Source of the DNA: Verrucomicrobiia bacterium
Lineage (GTDB): Bacteria; Verrucomicrobiota; Verrucomicrobiia; Verrucomicrobiales; DEV007
Reading direction: 5' to 3'
NCBI GenBank assembly: GCA_020439925.1
Contig: JAGRPC010000204.1
Location: forward strand, 1 to 38,892
DNA: 38,892 nucleotides
Shown here: positions 7,539-16,116 of the stretch, piece after piece
Position numbering within the stretch: the first letter of the stretch is position 1
How the letters are laid out: each line of letters starts with the position of its first letter
The notes under the pieces: generated by a model
Told to the model about the DNA's origin: nothing
Database searches by the model: none
The model's input: only the letters and a program-made list of their open reading frames with translations
Made by a program: the position numbers and the translations under genes

Positions 7539-9209
7539 TCACTTGAGCAGAGAGACGGAGAGCGAGTCTGGAACCTGGAGAAAATTGCCAAGCGCCTCCT
7601 CGAGAAATCGGGTGCGCGAGAGTTCCTCCGAACTCCGGGGATTCGCAAGGATCTCCGGCACCTCGAGAGCCGTCGGAATCGAGGGCTCTTTCGGCAGTTC
7701 AGGCACGGCGGTGGTTTCGCCGCGGTTGTAACGCCTCACCGCCTCGTTGTAGGACTCGGCTGCGGCGTTGAAGGTCTTCAGTTCGGCATCGAACTCGCGA
7801 ATCTGCGATTCCACGGACTCGCGGTGTTCCTTGTAGGAGCTTTCGAAGCGATTCAGATAGGTCGCGAGGTCCCATTCAAAGCGGGCGAAGGCGAAGAGAT
7901 AACGGCGCAGGGCATCGGTCTGACCCGAACTCACGAGGTGATGGATGAGCGTCATTGAGGAAACGTAACGCACGACCACATCCCGTCCGTCGGAGGAGGG
8001 ACGGGGAACGATCCCGCTGGTGTCGATGCCTGGAATGAGCATGCCCGGTTTCGGAGCTTCCATGGGAGTGGACGACGGGGAAGCCGGTTGAGGCGCGGTC
8101 TCAGAGGCCTCCGGTTCCGACTTCGTGGCGGCTCCTTTCTCCGGCGATACCAGGGAAATGCGGAAGGGTTCGATCCGGGGCAGGACGATCGGCTGTTCCG
8201 CCGGCTCCGGTTCTCCCATGAAGGAACGGTGGCCGATACGGGCGAATTCAACCGGTCGAGAAAGGGAAAAACGACTGGCATCTCCGCCGAATTTTTTCGA
8301 AGCAAGATCCGCGAGGCCTTCCGGGTGACGATTCAGGTCGAGCCGCCCGTTTTCATAGGGAATGGCTGAAATGTACTCGGCGAACCCTTCCACGAACCAC
8401 ATGGGCGCCTGCGCCAGCCACTGGTGCGTAAGGGCATGGGTCGTTTCGTGAATGAGGGTGCGGGGATCGAAGTCCTGGGTCTTGCGATAACCGTTGCTGC
8501 CCGGGGTCAAACCGAGCGACTCGAGGGGAACGAGCATGACCCGGTCCTTGATCAGGTAGATGCCGGCCGCATCCTCGCTGCCTCCGGCTCCATAATAACC
8601 CGACTTCGTTGCAAAGAGACGCACGAGGAATTTTCCCCCTGCCGGCTTGGCGATGGCGAGGCCGAGAGGATTGGCGGCGACGGCCGCATAGGTGGCCTCG
8701 AAGAGTCTCGAGAAATCCTTCACCACCTCCTGGTGAAGATCGGCATCGCATTCGAAGCGGAAGTTGCGGGTTTCATGCACCTTGCCGGCCTTCGCGAAGG
8801 CGCCGTCGAAGATGCCCGCTTCGATGGTTCCCTGAAGGTTTCGCGAGGCTTCGTAGCCAAGATTGAAATACTCGGAGATGGCCAACCACTCCGAGGCGAA
8901 ACGTCGGTCGTCCTCGCTGAGACGTTCCAGGGGAATCGCCACGGTGCTCCCGTTTTCGAGCTGCAACTGGACCCGGTCATTTTCGTTGGCGAGGATTTTT
9001 CCCGAGAGCGTGCGCCCGTCATTCGATGTCCAGGTGCGTCGCGAGTTCCAGTCGACGAGAGGGTCGCCCGACTTGAGAAAATGCATCTCGGTCAGGTTCC
9101 GAAAGGGGACGTCGGACGGGAGTCCCTCCTCGTCGTGCGCCGTGACGAACGGGGCCGCCAGGAAACAGGCGACGAGGGTGCCGAGGAGAGGACGGAGGAG
9201 GATCGACAT
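7539..9209 (-). CDS. secreted SHD1-domain protein with HExxH metallopeptidase-like core
   Basis: About 556 residues. A signal peptide (about 1-25) is followed by an SHD1-type module at about 55-110 (WTSNDGRTLSGKILA, VAIPLERLSEDDRRFASEWL), named after yeast Sla1 and common in planctomycetes and verrucomicrobia. Next comes a gluzincin-like core with HETTH at about 254-258 and a downstream EGFAEY that could supply the glutamate ligand. A proline- and alanine-rich linker (about 355-385) leads to a helical C-terminal region. It resembles DUF1570-type proteins, whose activity is not established. The ATG at 9209 is preceded by an in-frame GTG at 9212. A TTGCCG/17/TTAAGC promoter-like pair puts transcription almost at the start codon. 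Confidence 0.75.
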   Translation of the reverse strand: MSILLRPLLGTLVACFLAAPFVTAHDEEGLPSDVPFRNLTEMHFLKSGDPLVDWNSRRTWTSNDGRTLSGKILANENDRVQLQLENGSTVAIPLERLSEDDRRFASEWLAISEYFNLGYEASRNLQGTIEAGIFDGAFAKAGKVHETRNFRFECDADLHQEVVKDFSRLFEATYAAVAANPLGLAIAKPAGGKFLVRLFATKSGYYGAGGSEDAAGIYLIKDRVMLVPLESLGLTPGSNGYRKTQDFDPRTLIHETTHALTHQWLAQAPMWFVEGFAEYISAIPYENGRLDLNRHPEGLADLASKKFGGDASRFSLSRPVEFARIGHRSFMGEPEPAEQPIVLPRIEPFRISLVSPEKGAATKSEPEASETAPQPASPSSTPMEAPKPGMLIPGIDTSGIVPRPSSDGRDVVVRYVSSMTLIHHLVSSGQTDALRRYLFAFARFEWDLATYLNRFESSYKEHRESVESQIREFDAELKTFNAAAESYNEAVRRYNRGETTAVPELPKEPSIPTALEVPEILANPRSSEELSRTRFLEEALGNFLQVPDSLSVSLLK

Positions 9210-9217
9210 CACGCGGA

Positions 9218-9246
9218 GCTTAAGAAAAACGTGCCCTTCACGGCAA
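9218..9246 (-). promoter_or_regulatory. putative promoter of the SHD1 protein gene
   Basis: On the minus strand TTGCCG (9246-9241) is followed after 17 bases by TTAAGC (9223-9218). The -10 is poor against TATAAT. The element ends about 9 bases before the ATG at 9209, so the transcript would have almost no leader. I weighted it because the same TTGCC box at the same spacing occurs at other genes here. Confidence 0.35.
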
Positions 9247-9432
9247 GCTCAAAACCGGATTGGGATGGCGTCGGCGGAGCCATCCCGGAGAAGCAGGCGT
9301 TCGCCTCCGGAGCCGTTTCGGTGCCTGATTCTTACTCGGTTCGAGGGAAAGCAGCGGAGTTGGGACCGAAATCTGCTTGCGGTATCAGGGAGATGGCGTT
9401 GATGTTTTTACCCGCTTTTCCCATCCGGCCCG

Positions 9433-10218
9433 ATGAAATTCCCGTTTTTCCCTGCCCTCTCCGTTCTGCTCTCCCTTTTCGCTTCGCCGATCAAGGCGGA
9501 AATCGTCGGCAAGGCGATCGAGTACCCGGTCGGTGAAGTGCTGTGCGAGGGCTGGCATGCCTACGATGCCGCCGTCACCGGGAAACGTCCCGCGGTTCTC
9601 ATCGTGCACCAGTGGACCGGACTCACCGACTACGAGAAAATGCGCGCGGAGATGCTCGCGAACCTTGGCTACAACGTCTTCGCCCTCGACATCTATGGCA
9701 AGGGAATCCGGCCCCAGCCGCCCGAGTCGGGTAAGGTTTCGGGCAAATACAAGGAAAACCGCGCACTCTATCGCAAGCGGCTCGAGGCCGGACTTCAGGT
9801 GTTGCGTGGACTTCCGCAGACCGACCCGGAGAAGATCGCGGCGATCGGGTATTGCTTCGGCGGTACCGGGGTGCTCGAACTCGCCCGTTCGGGTGCCAAG
9901 ATCGACGGGGTGGTCAGTTTCCACGGCGGACTCGGCACGCCGACTCCGGAAGATGCAAAGAAGATCGCCTGCAGGGTGCTCGTCCTGCACGGCGCCGACG
10001 ATCCCTTCGTCCCCCCCACGGAGGTCGCGGCTTTCCACCGCGAGATGAAGGCGGCGGAGGTGAACTACGAGTTTGTCGCCTATCCCGGCGCGGTCCACGC
10101 CTTCACCCAGAAGATGGCGGGGAACGATCCTTCCAAGGGAGCTGCCTACCAGGCGGAAGCGGACGCGAAGTCCTGGGAAGCGATGAAGGGCTTTTTTGCC
10201 AAGCTCTTTGAGAATTGA
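9433..10218 (+). CDS. exported dienelactone hydrolase-like alpha/beta hydrolase
   Basis: A 261-residue alpha/beta hydrolase of the dienelactone hydrolase family with a signal peptide (about 1-22, ending SPIKAE). The cysteine nucleophile lies in GYCFGG (C141), the aspartate in GADDPFV (D189 or D190) and the histidine in GAVHAFT (H222), giving the Cys-Asp-His triad of the family. The HQWTGLTDYEK segment forms the early active-site loop. Characterised members open cyclic ester (dienelactone) rings in chloroaromatic degradation. Exported verrucomicrobial copies have no proven substrate, so the aromatic role should not be assumed. The gene stands alone between a 220-base divergent gap, in which I see nothing firm beyond the promoter at 9218-9246, and the tRNA gene. 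Confidence 0.87.
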   Translation: MKFPFFPALSVLLSLFASPIKAEIVGKAIEYPVGEVLCEGWHAYDAAVTGKRPAVLIVHQWTGLTDYEKMRAEMLANLGYNVFALDIYGKGIRPQPPESGKVSGKYKENRALYRKRLEAGLQVLRGLPQTDPEKIAAIGYCFGGTGVLELARSGAKIDGVVSFHGGLGTPTPEDAKKIACRVLVLHGADDPFVPPTEVAAFHREMKAAEVNYEFVAYPGAVHAFTQKMAGNDPSKGAAYQAEADAKSWEAMKGFFAKLFEN

Positions 10219-10265
10219 AGCGGGCGCGAGCCGCAACGGCCCGGCGGGAAGCCCGATCCTTCCCC

Positions 10266-10294
10266 TTGCCAGTCCCGAGGTTTCCGTCTACTTT
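10266..10294 (+). promoter_or_regulatory. putative tRNA-Ala promoter
   Basis: TTGCCA (10266-10271), 17 bases, then TACTTT (10289-10294). Transcription would start at about 10301, ten bases before the mature tRNA 5' end. The -35 matches the TTGCC box seen at other genes in the window; the -10 is weak. Confidence 0.42.
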
Positions 10295-10310
10295 CCGGAC
10301 CGACCGAAAA

Positions 10311-10383
10311 GGGGCATTAGCTCAGTTGGTAGAGCGTCTCGTTCGCAATGAGAAGGTCAGCGGTTCGATTCCGCTATGCTCCA
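10311..10383 (+). tRNA. tRNA-Ala (anticodon CGC)
   Basis: A complete cloverleaf. The acceptor stem GGGGCAT pairs with ATGCTCC, including the G3-U70 pair that marks alanine tRNAs. The D arm is GCTC-AGTTGGTA-GAGC. The anticodon stem TCTCG/TGAGA encloses the loop TTCGCAA, so the anticodon is CGC, reading GCG codons. The T arm is AGCGG-TTCGATT-CCGCT. The discriminator base is A at 10383. CCA is not encoded (CTC follows), so the end would be added enzymatically. GCG codons are common in the neighbouring genes. Confidence 0.97.
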
Positions 10384-10447
10384 CTCCCTTTTCCACCAAG
10401 GGCGCGTTGCCCGTGAAGGATCCGGAAGCGACGACCTGAATTTCGCC

Positions 10448-11236
10448 ATGATGGACCCGGCGCCTGTTCCTTCCCGGATCCCATCCTTTCGCGAGGGGCT
10501 TGTCTTCAATCTGGTTTGCGGGGCCTACTTCCTCTTTCTCTCACCCCATGTCGCCGGGGTGGCGAGGGCGGGAATGCATTCCGAAGGGGCTTCGCCCGGT
10601 GCTTTTCCCTGGCTGGGTGTGCTTCTCGCTCTCGTGATGATCCTGGAGGTATACTCGCTTCCGGAGAAACTGAAGTTCGTCCACTTTGCGATCCGGGAAC
10701 GGCGCGAGGGGGATGCCTCGTCGACCGGCCTGTTTTTTCTGTGGATGTTCCACACGGTGATCTCGATTCTCGTGCTCTTTCACGCGGCGAACGCCTTCGG
10801 CGCGAAGGTGTTCGACCGGGAAGAAGGTTCGGAGATGCCGGGTTGGCTCGGGGCACTGATCTTCCTCGTGGTCATCAAGGAACTCTATCTCCTGTTCCCG
10901 ATCTGGCTCTCGGACGGGGCGAACCTTTCGGCGGAGCGCTACGCCAGGCCGAAACGGCGCGAGTGGTTTCACGACCTGGTGCTCGTGTCTTATGCTTGTC
11001 TCGCCTATTCCCTGACCTGGGGGATGATGGCGGACACCCCGTTGCAACGGGAACATCCGGTGATGGGGGTGGTGAACACCCTCGTTGCGAGCCTGCTGTT
11101 TCTCATCTTCTACCTGCCCATGCGCATTCCTTACCAGATGGAGGAATGGGCGGGTGTCGAGACGGGGCGCGACCTCCTCCGGTGGGTCTTGTCGATCCTG
11201 GCGGCATTGGTCCCGGCGATCTGGGCCCTGCCCTAG
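10448..11236 (+). CDS. seven-helix integral membrane protein of unknown function
   Basis: A protein of about 262 residues that I cannot place in a family. Seven hydrophobic segments are visible, among them FNLVCGAYFLFLS, WLGVLLALVMILEVYSL, FFLWMFHTVISILVLFHA, LGALIFLVVIKELYLLF and TLVASLLFLIFYLPM. Charged loops lie between them. There is no signal peptide and no recognised catalytic motif. ATGs at 10448 and 10451 are equivalent candidates. The gene starts 65 bases after the tRNA-Ala gene. It converges on the crtO homologue so tightly that the two stop codons share bases in a CTAG tetranucleotide at 11233-11236. Confidence 0.7.
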   Translation: MMDPAPVPSRIPSFREGLVFNLVCGAYFLFLSPHVAGVARAGMHSEGASPGAFPWLGVLLALVMILEVYSLPEKLKFVHFAIRERREGDASSTGLFFLWMFHTVISILVLFHAANAFGAKVFDREEGSEMPGWLGALIFLVVIKELYLLFPIWLSDGANLSAERYARPKRREWFHDLVLVSYACLAYSLTWGMMADTPLQREHPVMGVVNTLVASLLFLIFYLPMRIPYQMEEWAGVETGRDLLRWVLSILAALVPAIWALP

Positions 11237-11739
11237 CGGCCGGTGGAGCGGCGCTCTTTTCCTCCGCTTTCTTCGAGGAAACGGACCAGCCGCGCTCTCG
11301 TGAAACGCTGCAGGAGCAGGCAGGGGAAGTTCGAGGCGAACGCATAAACGATCATCACGGCGGCGGCCGTCGGCCAGGGATTCCAGATCAGGGTGAGGAG
11401 CAGTCCGGGGATCTGAACCCAGTGCGCCGCTTCGCCGCGGCAGGTCTCCACGACGAAGGTGCGGAGGTGAGGAGGATCCATCTTCTTGAGTTCCCCCTTG
11501 GCGAAACCGTCGAACCAGGTCGCGGCATCGGGAAGGAGGTGCTTCCACCTTCGTATGTGAAAGAGGGTCTGGTAGGCCTTTCCACCCTCTTCCCAGGAGC
11601 GCACGCGGTAGAGCCACGAGTCCGGATCGAAGCAGTCCCGGTCGATCCGGGTGAACCACCAGGAGAAACCGAGGTGGATCGCCGGAATGGCGACGGCGTT
11701 GAGTATGACAATCCAGAGCTTGGGGAGATCAAGCCACAT
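11233..11739 (-). CDS. crtO: CrtO-like glycosyl-4,4'-diaponeurosporenoate acyltransferase
   Basis: A 168-residue membrane protein matching the small CrtO acyltransferase of the staphylococcal staphyloxanthin pathway, which esterifies the sugar of glycosyl-diaponeurosporenoate with a fatty acid. Similarity runs along the whole length. FHIRRWKHLLPD corresponds to the conserved FYVRKWKH motif, VVETCRGEAAHWVQI to the IIETKRAELIHW motif, and SNFPCLLLQRFTRARL to the NVPIIIVQRYNRPRL motif (comparisons from memory of the S. aureus protein). Two or three membrane helices are likely. The ATG at 11739 lies inside the end of crtQ (11-base overlap), so the gene is the last of the crtN-crtP-crtQ-crtO operon. 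The lipid acceptor and donor here may differ from those of staphylococci. Confidence 0.88.
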   Translation of the reverse strand: MWLDLPKLWIVILNAVAIPAIHLGFSWWFTRIDRDCFDPDSWLYRVRSWEEGGKAYQTLFHIRRWKHLLPDAATWFDGFAKGELKKMDPPHLRTFVVETCRGEAAHWVQIPGLLLTLIWNPWPTAAAVMIVYAFASNFPCLLLQRFTRARLVRFLEESGGKERRSTGR

Positions 11740-12838
11740 CGCGTCCTTTCCAGCTGATCTTGGCTCCGGCCCTCTTCCGGCGGAGTGCCCGGAAGAAGAC
11801 GATTTGATAGAAGAAGAGGGACACGGGAAAGAAGAGGGCGTTGAGAAGGCTGAAGTTTCCCGTGTGGCGGAAGACGTGGAGACACTGGAGGAAGCCGAGA
11901 AGGTAGAGTTTTCCGATGAAGAGCCGCTGGTAAAGATCCGCGAAGGGGAGGAAGGCCAGCGCGAGCGTGATCATGATGAGGCCGGACAGCCACGAGGAGA
12001 TCCCGACCATGGCGGCGCGCGGAGTGTTGCCCGCGCCGGAGACAAAGCCCTTGCTCCACCCCGCGACCAGATCGCGAAAACCTCCGGGAAACATTCGCAT
12101 GGCCAAGGTGCCCTTTCCGAGGTAGCACCGACAGGCGATACCGGCCTCGCGGAAGTGGCGGGAGAGATGGAAATTCTCGAGGACCTCGGCCCGGACCCGG
12201 TGGTGGCCTTCGACCGCATCGTAGGTCTTCTTTGAAAGCAACAGGGCCTGACCGAAAAGGCCGATTTCCCGCGCCCGTTCCCCCTTCATGGTGAAGGCGT
12301 TCATTCCGAGAATCATGATCGCGTTGAAGAAGGCGGAAAGCTCTTCGAAAGGGCGTTCGATCCGGTGGTAGGGGCAGATCGAGTGCACCTCGCCAGACTC
12401 CTTCGATGCCAAGGCTGCAAGACGGCGGAGACCCCCGGGAAGGGCTGCGAGGTCGGCATCGAGAAAGAGGAGCCAGGTTCCGGTGGCGGCGTCGGCGCCC
12501 TGCTGGCAGGCCCAGGGTTTGCCATACCAGCCCTCGGGCAGGGAAGCCCCGGAGATCACGGTGGCTCCGTAAGACCGGGCAACCTCGGCGGTCCGGTCCG
12601 AGGAATGGTCGTCCACGACAAGAATCTCGTGGGGCGCGAAGGACGGATCGTTTAGCGAGGGCAGCAGGCGGGAAAGGTTGTCCTCCTCGTTGCGGGCGGG
12701 AATGACGACGGACAGCTTCAGGCCGGGGCCTTCGGGCCCCTCCCCGGAGGGAACCTCACGGAACCGCAGGGAAACGCTCCAGCCTCCGAGCCAGAAGAGG
12801 AGGGTGAGGGCGAGGAAGATCCAGAGGAAGGTGTCCAT
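11729..12838 (-). CDS. crtQ: CrtQ-like carotenoid glycosyltransferase (GT2 fold)
   Basis: A 369-residue membrane glycosyltransferase like CrtQ, which in S. aureus attaches glucose to 4,4'-diaponeurosporenoate. It begins with a membrane helix (about 3-19). A GT-A catalytic domain follows, with VVIPARNEEDNLSRLL, the first aspartates in VVDDHSSDRTAEVA, and the DxD-type motif in LLFLDADLAALPGG. PEGWYGKPWACQQG is a strong CrtQ-type landmark. Three or four membrane helices close the protein (MIMITLALAFLPF-type segments and FSLLNALFFPVSLFFYQIVF). It lies 27 bases after crtP and overlaps crtO by 11 bases. The sugar donor cannot be read from the sequence. Confidence 0.88.
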   Translation of the reverse strand: MDTFLWIFLALTLLFWLGGWSVSLRFREVPSGEGPEGPGLKLSVVIPARNEEDNLSRLLPSLNDPSFAPHEILVVDDHSSDRTAEVARSYGATVISGASLPEGWYGKPWACQQGADAATGTWLLFLDADLAALPGGLRRLAALASKESGEVHSICPYHRIERPFEELSAFFNAIMILGMNAFTMKGERAREIGLFGQALLLSKKTYDAVEGHHRVRAEVLENFHLSRHFREAGIACRCYLGKGTLAMRMFPGGFRDLVAGWSKGFVSGAGNTPRAAMVGISSWLSGLIMITLALAFLPFADLYQRLFIGKLYLLGFLQCLHVFRHTGNFSLLNALFFPVSLFFYQIVFFRALRRKRAGAKISWKGRDVA

Positions 12839-12865
12839 GTGGTCTTCCGGAAAAAGGCGCTTGTC

Positions 12866-14383
12866 TCAGGCGGAACGGCCTTCCCGCTTGAGAATGCGAT
12901 CGCAGACTTTCTGGCCGCAGAGGACGGCCATGGGCATGCCTCCTCCGGGGTTAACGCTGCCGCCGGTGAAGAAGAGGTTCCGGTATTTCGAGGACTGCTT
13001 CGGAGCCTTGAAAGCCTGGTTCAGTTTCCAGTCGCTCACGACGCCGTAGATGGAACCGCCGTTCGAGTAGTACATTCGCTCGATGTCGACCGGAGTGAGA
13101 AGATCCTCGACGACGATGTGTTTGCGGAGATCGGTGAGCCCCATGCGCTCGAGCTTGTCGATGACACGATCCTTGAGGGCCACGTAGTCCTCGTGGGTGA
13201 GCGGATTCTCCGGGTCGATCGGAGGGATGTGGGGAAGGATCTTGAGATTGTCGTGACCGGCCGGGGCCTTGGACGGGTCGGTGCGGGTCGGGGCGACGAG
13301 GTAGATCGTGGGGTCTTCCGGCAGCTTGCCCTGCTTGAAGACGGTGTCGAAGTGCTTGTGCTGGTTCCTCGAGAAAAAGAAATTGTGGTGCGCGAGTTGC
13401 TCGTAGATCCGGTCGGTGCCGAGGTGAAGGACGATGCCGGAACAGGCCGGGGCAAAACGCTCCAGCTTCCGAAGGAAGGCGGGCGGCTCGGAGAGCAGTT
13501 TCCGATAGGCGGGAATGACCTCCATGTTGCAGACGACATAGTCGGCCGTGATCGTTTGTCCGTTTGTCAGGGTGACGCCGGTGACGCGCCTGCCGCTGCG
13601 GTCGATCGAGGCGACCTCGCTGTTGAGGGAGACCCCGACGCCTAGGTCGTCGAGCAATCTGCCGAGGCCGCGGGCGAGGTTGTACATCCCGCCATTCACA
13701 TACCAGAGCCCGTAGTCGAACTGGATCAGGGGCATCAGGTTCATGTAGCCCGGCGCGTCCAGGGCCGAGGAACCGACGTACTTGATGAAATACTCGAAGA
13801 TATACCGGAGGTGCTCCTCCTCGAAGTGTTCGGCAATCGATTCAGCCATCGAATGGCGATGGTCCATCTTGAAGATCATCCTCCACCCATAGTGGCGCAG
13901 CATTTCCCAGACGTTGTCGAGGCCTTCGCGAAAATAACCCTCGTCCACGAGGTCGTATTGTTCGCGACCGTAGGCGAGGAACTTCTCAAACTGTTTCCAG
14001 AGGACTTCGGGATCGCCGGGGAGCTTGGTGAACTCGGCCTTCATGCGGTCCATCTCCTCGTAGAGATCGAGGACGAGTCCGTCCTCGAAGAAATTGCGCC
14101 AGTGCGGGGTGACCTTCTCCAGGCTCACATAATCCTCCATGCGCTTCCCGGCCCGTGCCCAGATGCTCTCGAAGAATTGAGGAAGGGTAAAGATCGAAGG
14201 ACCGAGATCGAAGCCGTAGCCTTCGATTTCCCGGAAGTTGAGCTTTCCTCCGATTCTGTCGTTCTTTTCGACGACCTTGACCTCAAAACCCTCGGACCTC
14301 AGCGAAGCCGCCGCAGCAAGACCGCCGAGTCCGGCTCCGACGACAACGACACGCTTGTTCCTGGGGCTTTTTCCATCGATCAT
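12866..14383 (-). CDS. crtP: CrtP-like 4,4'-diaponeurosporene oxygenase
   Basis: A 505-residue FAD-dependent carotenoid oxidase. The dinucleotide-binding motif VVVVGAGLGG has its glycines at 16, 18 and 21. The body matches staphylococcal CrtP better than CrtN. FIKYVGSSALDAPGYM, GLWYVNGGMYNLA, NMEVIPAYRKLL, LAHHNFFFSRN, DPTIYLVAPTRTDPSKAPAG and KLERMGLTDLRKHIV all have close counterparts there. The C-terminal FAD motif is FFTGGSVNPGGGMPM. CrtP oxidises the terminal methyl of the C30 chain to an aldehyde, the substrate for the adjacent aldehyde dehydrogenase. The ATG at 14383 overlaps the crtN stop by 4 bases (ATGA). The frame stays open far upstream into crtN, but the FAD motif fixes the start. 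Confidence 0.92.
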   Translation of the reverse strand: MIDGKSPRNKRVVVVGAGLGGLAAAASLRSEGFEVKVVEKNDRIGGKLNFREIEGYGFDLGPSIFTLPQFFESIWARAGKRMEDYVSLEKVTPHWRNFFEDGLVLDLYEEMDRMKAEFTKLPGDPEVLWKQFEKFLAYGREQYDLVDEGYFREGLDNVWEMLRHYGWRMIFKMDHRHSMAESIAEHFEEEHLRYIFEYFIKYVGSSALDAPGYMNLMPLIQFDYGLWYVNGGMYNLARGLGRLLDDLGVGVSLNSEVASIDRSGRRVTGVTLTNGQTITADYVVCNMEVIPAYRKLLSEPPAFLRKLERFAPACSGIVLHLGTDRIYEQLAHHNFFFSRNQHKHFDTVFKQGKLPEDPTIYLVAPTRTDPSKAPAGHDNLKILPHIPPIDPENPLTHEDYVALKDRVIDKLERMGLTDLRKHIVVEDLLTPVDIERMYYSNGGSIYGVVSDWKLNQAFKAPKQSSKYRNLFFTGGSVNPGGGMPMAVLCGQKVCDRILKREGRSA

Positions 14384-15921
14384 GCGGTGATTTCGGTCTT
14401 TTGGTAGCGAAGCCCGAAAGTATCCGAGATCAGGTTCGACGCAATCCTTGCGGACTCGAAAATCGTGGGCAATCCGCTGCCGGGGTGGGTGCCGCCGCCG
14501 ACAAGGAAGCAGTTCCGGAATTCCTCGAAGCGGTTGCGGGGCCGCATCCAGGCCATCTGGCTGAGGCAGTGCGAGAGGTTGAAGGTGGCTCCCTTGAAGA
14601 CATCGAGTTCGGAACTCCAGGTCTTCGGAGTGTAGATTTTTTCGACTTCGATGCGGCGCTCGAGATCGTCGATCCCGAGGCGGTCGGAGAACGCCTTGAA
14701 GACGTGGCTGCGGTAGCGGGCCTCGATCTCTTCCCAGTCGAGCCCGGCATCGAGGTTGGGAGTGGGGACAAGGATGTAGAGACTGGACTTTCCTTCGGGA
14801 GCGAGGGTCGGGTCGGTGACGCTCGCGTTGCGAACGTAGAAGGAGATGTCGTCGGAACTCCGGCCCTGCTTGAAGATCTCGTCGACGTTCTTCCGGTAGT
14901 CGCGGGCGAAGACGATGGAGTGGTGGGGCAGGTCGTAGAGACCGTCGACGCCGAGGTGCATCATGAAGGTCGAGCAGCTGTATTTCATGCTCTCGAGTTT
15001 TTCCTTCGTGTATTTCTTCAACGCGCCGTCCGGCACGAGATGGGTCATGGCGTGAGCGAAGTCCGCGTTGATGATGACGCTGTCGGCGTAGACTTTTTCG
15101 CCGTTCTCCAGTTCGACGCCGGCGACTTTCCGCCCGTCGAGGATCAGTTGCCTCACCGGCGTGCCCGTGTGGATGCGGGCCCCGCAGTCCTGGGCGGCGC
15201 GGGCAAAAGCCCTCGGAATCTCGGCGAGACCACCCATGGTGTGGTAGATGCCGTGCTCGTGCTCCATATACGAGAGCATGGAGAAGGCGCCGGGGCACTC
15301 CCACGCCGACATGCCCAGATACTTGCTCTGGAAGGAGAAAAGCAGGGCGAGTTTCTCGTCGGTGAAATAGCGTTTCAGGTTGTCGAAGACCGTTGATCCC
15401 AGGGAAAGATGGGGGAGGGCGGGGAGCAGGTCGGGTGAAAGGGAACTTGCCGGACCGGAGAAGTCCCGCTGGAAGGCGGGAAGGAGCCTCTTGAAGCGGG
15501 CTTTCTCCTTTTTCAGGAAAACGTCCATGGCTCCCGACTGTCCCGGGAAGAGGCGCTCGATTTCCTTCTTGGTGTCCTCGTTGTTGTTGCAGGCGCGGAA
15601 AACCTCGTCGTCGAAGCGCAGTTCATACATCGGGTCGAGCCTCACGAAGTCGAGGTAGTCCGAGGAGTCGAGACCGGCCTCGACAAAAATGCGATCGAGG
15701 AGCGACTTCATCATGAGGAAGGTCGGTCCGATATCGAAGCGATAACCCTTTTCCTCATGGCAGCCCGTGCGCCCGCCGAGCCGATCGTGTTTCTCGAAAA
15801 GTTCCACCTGGATGCCGCGGCTCGCGAGCAGGAGGGCACTGGCGACTCCTCCGGGGCCGCCCCCGACGATAATCACCTTCCTGGCGGGATCACCCGCACC
15901 TGTGGAACCCAAATCCTTCAT
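14380..15921 (-). CDS. crtN: CrtN-like diapophytoene/squalene desaturase
   Basis: A 513-residue FAD-dependent desaturase, first gene of the carotenoid operon. The Rossmann motif KVIIVGGGPGG has its glycines at 20, 22 and 25. Similarity to S. aureus CrtN is clear in YRFDIGPTFLMM, YSCSTFMMHLGVDGLYD, IVFARDYRKNVDEIFKQG and LAPEGKSSLYILVPTPNLD, and in the C-terminal FLVGGGTHPGSGLPTI. CrtN introduces double bonds into the C30 backbone to give diaponeurosporene-type products. I took the ATG at 15921, 14 residues before the FAD motif. Upstream ATGs at 15990 and 16056 are in frame and cannot be excluded; none has a good ribosome site. The divergent aldehyde dehydrogenase starts at 16117. Confidence 0.9.
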   Translation of the reverse strand: MKDLGSTGAGDPARKVIIVGGGPGGVASALLLASRGIQVELFEKHDRLGGRTGCHEEKGYRFDIGPTFLMMKSLLDRIFVEAGLDSSDYLDFVRLDPMYELRFDDEVFRACNNNEDTKKEIERLFPGQSGAMDVFLKKEKARFKRLLPAFQRDFSGPASSLSPDLLPALPHLSLGSTVFDNLKRYFTDEKLALLFSFQSKYLGMSAWECPGAFSMLSYMEHEHGIYHTMGGLAEIPRAFARAAQDCGARIHTGTPVRQLILDGRKVAGVELENGEKVYADSVIINADFAHAMTHLVPDGALKKYTKEKLESMKYSCSTFMMHLGVDGLYDLPHHSIVFARDYRKNVDEIFKQGRSSDDISFYVRNASVTDPTLAPEGKSSLYILVPTPNLDAGLDWEEIEARYRSHVFKAFSDRLGIDDLERRIEVEKIYTPKTWSSELDVFKGATFNLSHCLSQMAWMRPRNRFEEFRNCFLVGGGTHPGSGLPTIFESARIASNLISDTFGLRYQKTEITA

Positions 15922-16116
15922 GGCACGCCACGTCGGACCACCACCGCGACCGCCGTGAAAACGGAACGTTTCGTCCGCCTTGATATTCATCGTTTCGGCC
16001 CATGATTTCGTCGACAAATTTTTTCGACGAAGGTCTGCTTGGATCGTATCGGTCATAACTGAGGTGTACGTTCGGGATGATTCACTGCTGAGGGTTATAC
16101 GCGCCACGGACGAAAG
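15922..16116. promoter_or_regulatory. divergent intergenic region between crtN and the aldehyde dehydrogenase
   Basis: This 195-base gap must carry the promoters for the crtN-crtO operon (minus) and the aldehyde dehydrogenase (plus). Two in-frame ATGs for crtN (15990, 16056) lie inside it, so its true size is uncertain. A plus-strand TTATAC about 30 bases before the ATG at 16117 could be a -10, but I find no paired -35. No convincing palindrome or riboswitch was seen. Confidence 0.35.

Noticed and set aside
9281..9310. GC-rich hairpin-like sequence with GGCGTTCGCC as a terminator
   Set aside because: It lies between two divergent genes where no transcript should end, and the stem is only 4 bp with no T-run.
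12866..15304. An 812-codon frame suggesting a CrtP fusion with an N-terminal extension
   Set aside because: The upstream 300 codons are an out-of-frame reading of crtN; the FAD-binding motif and ATGA overlap fix the real start at 14383.
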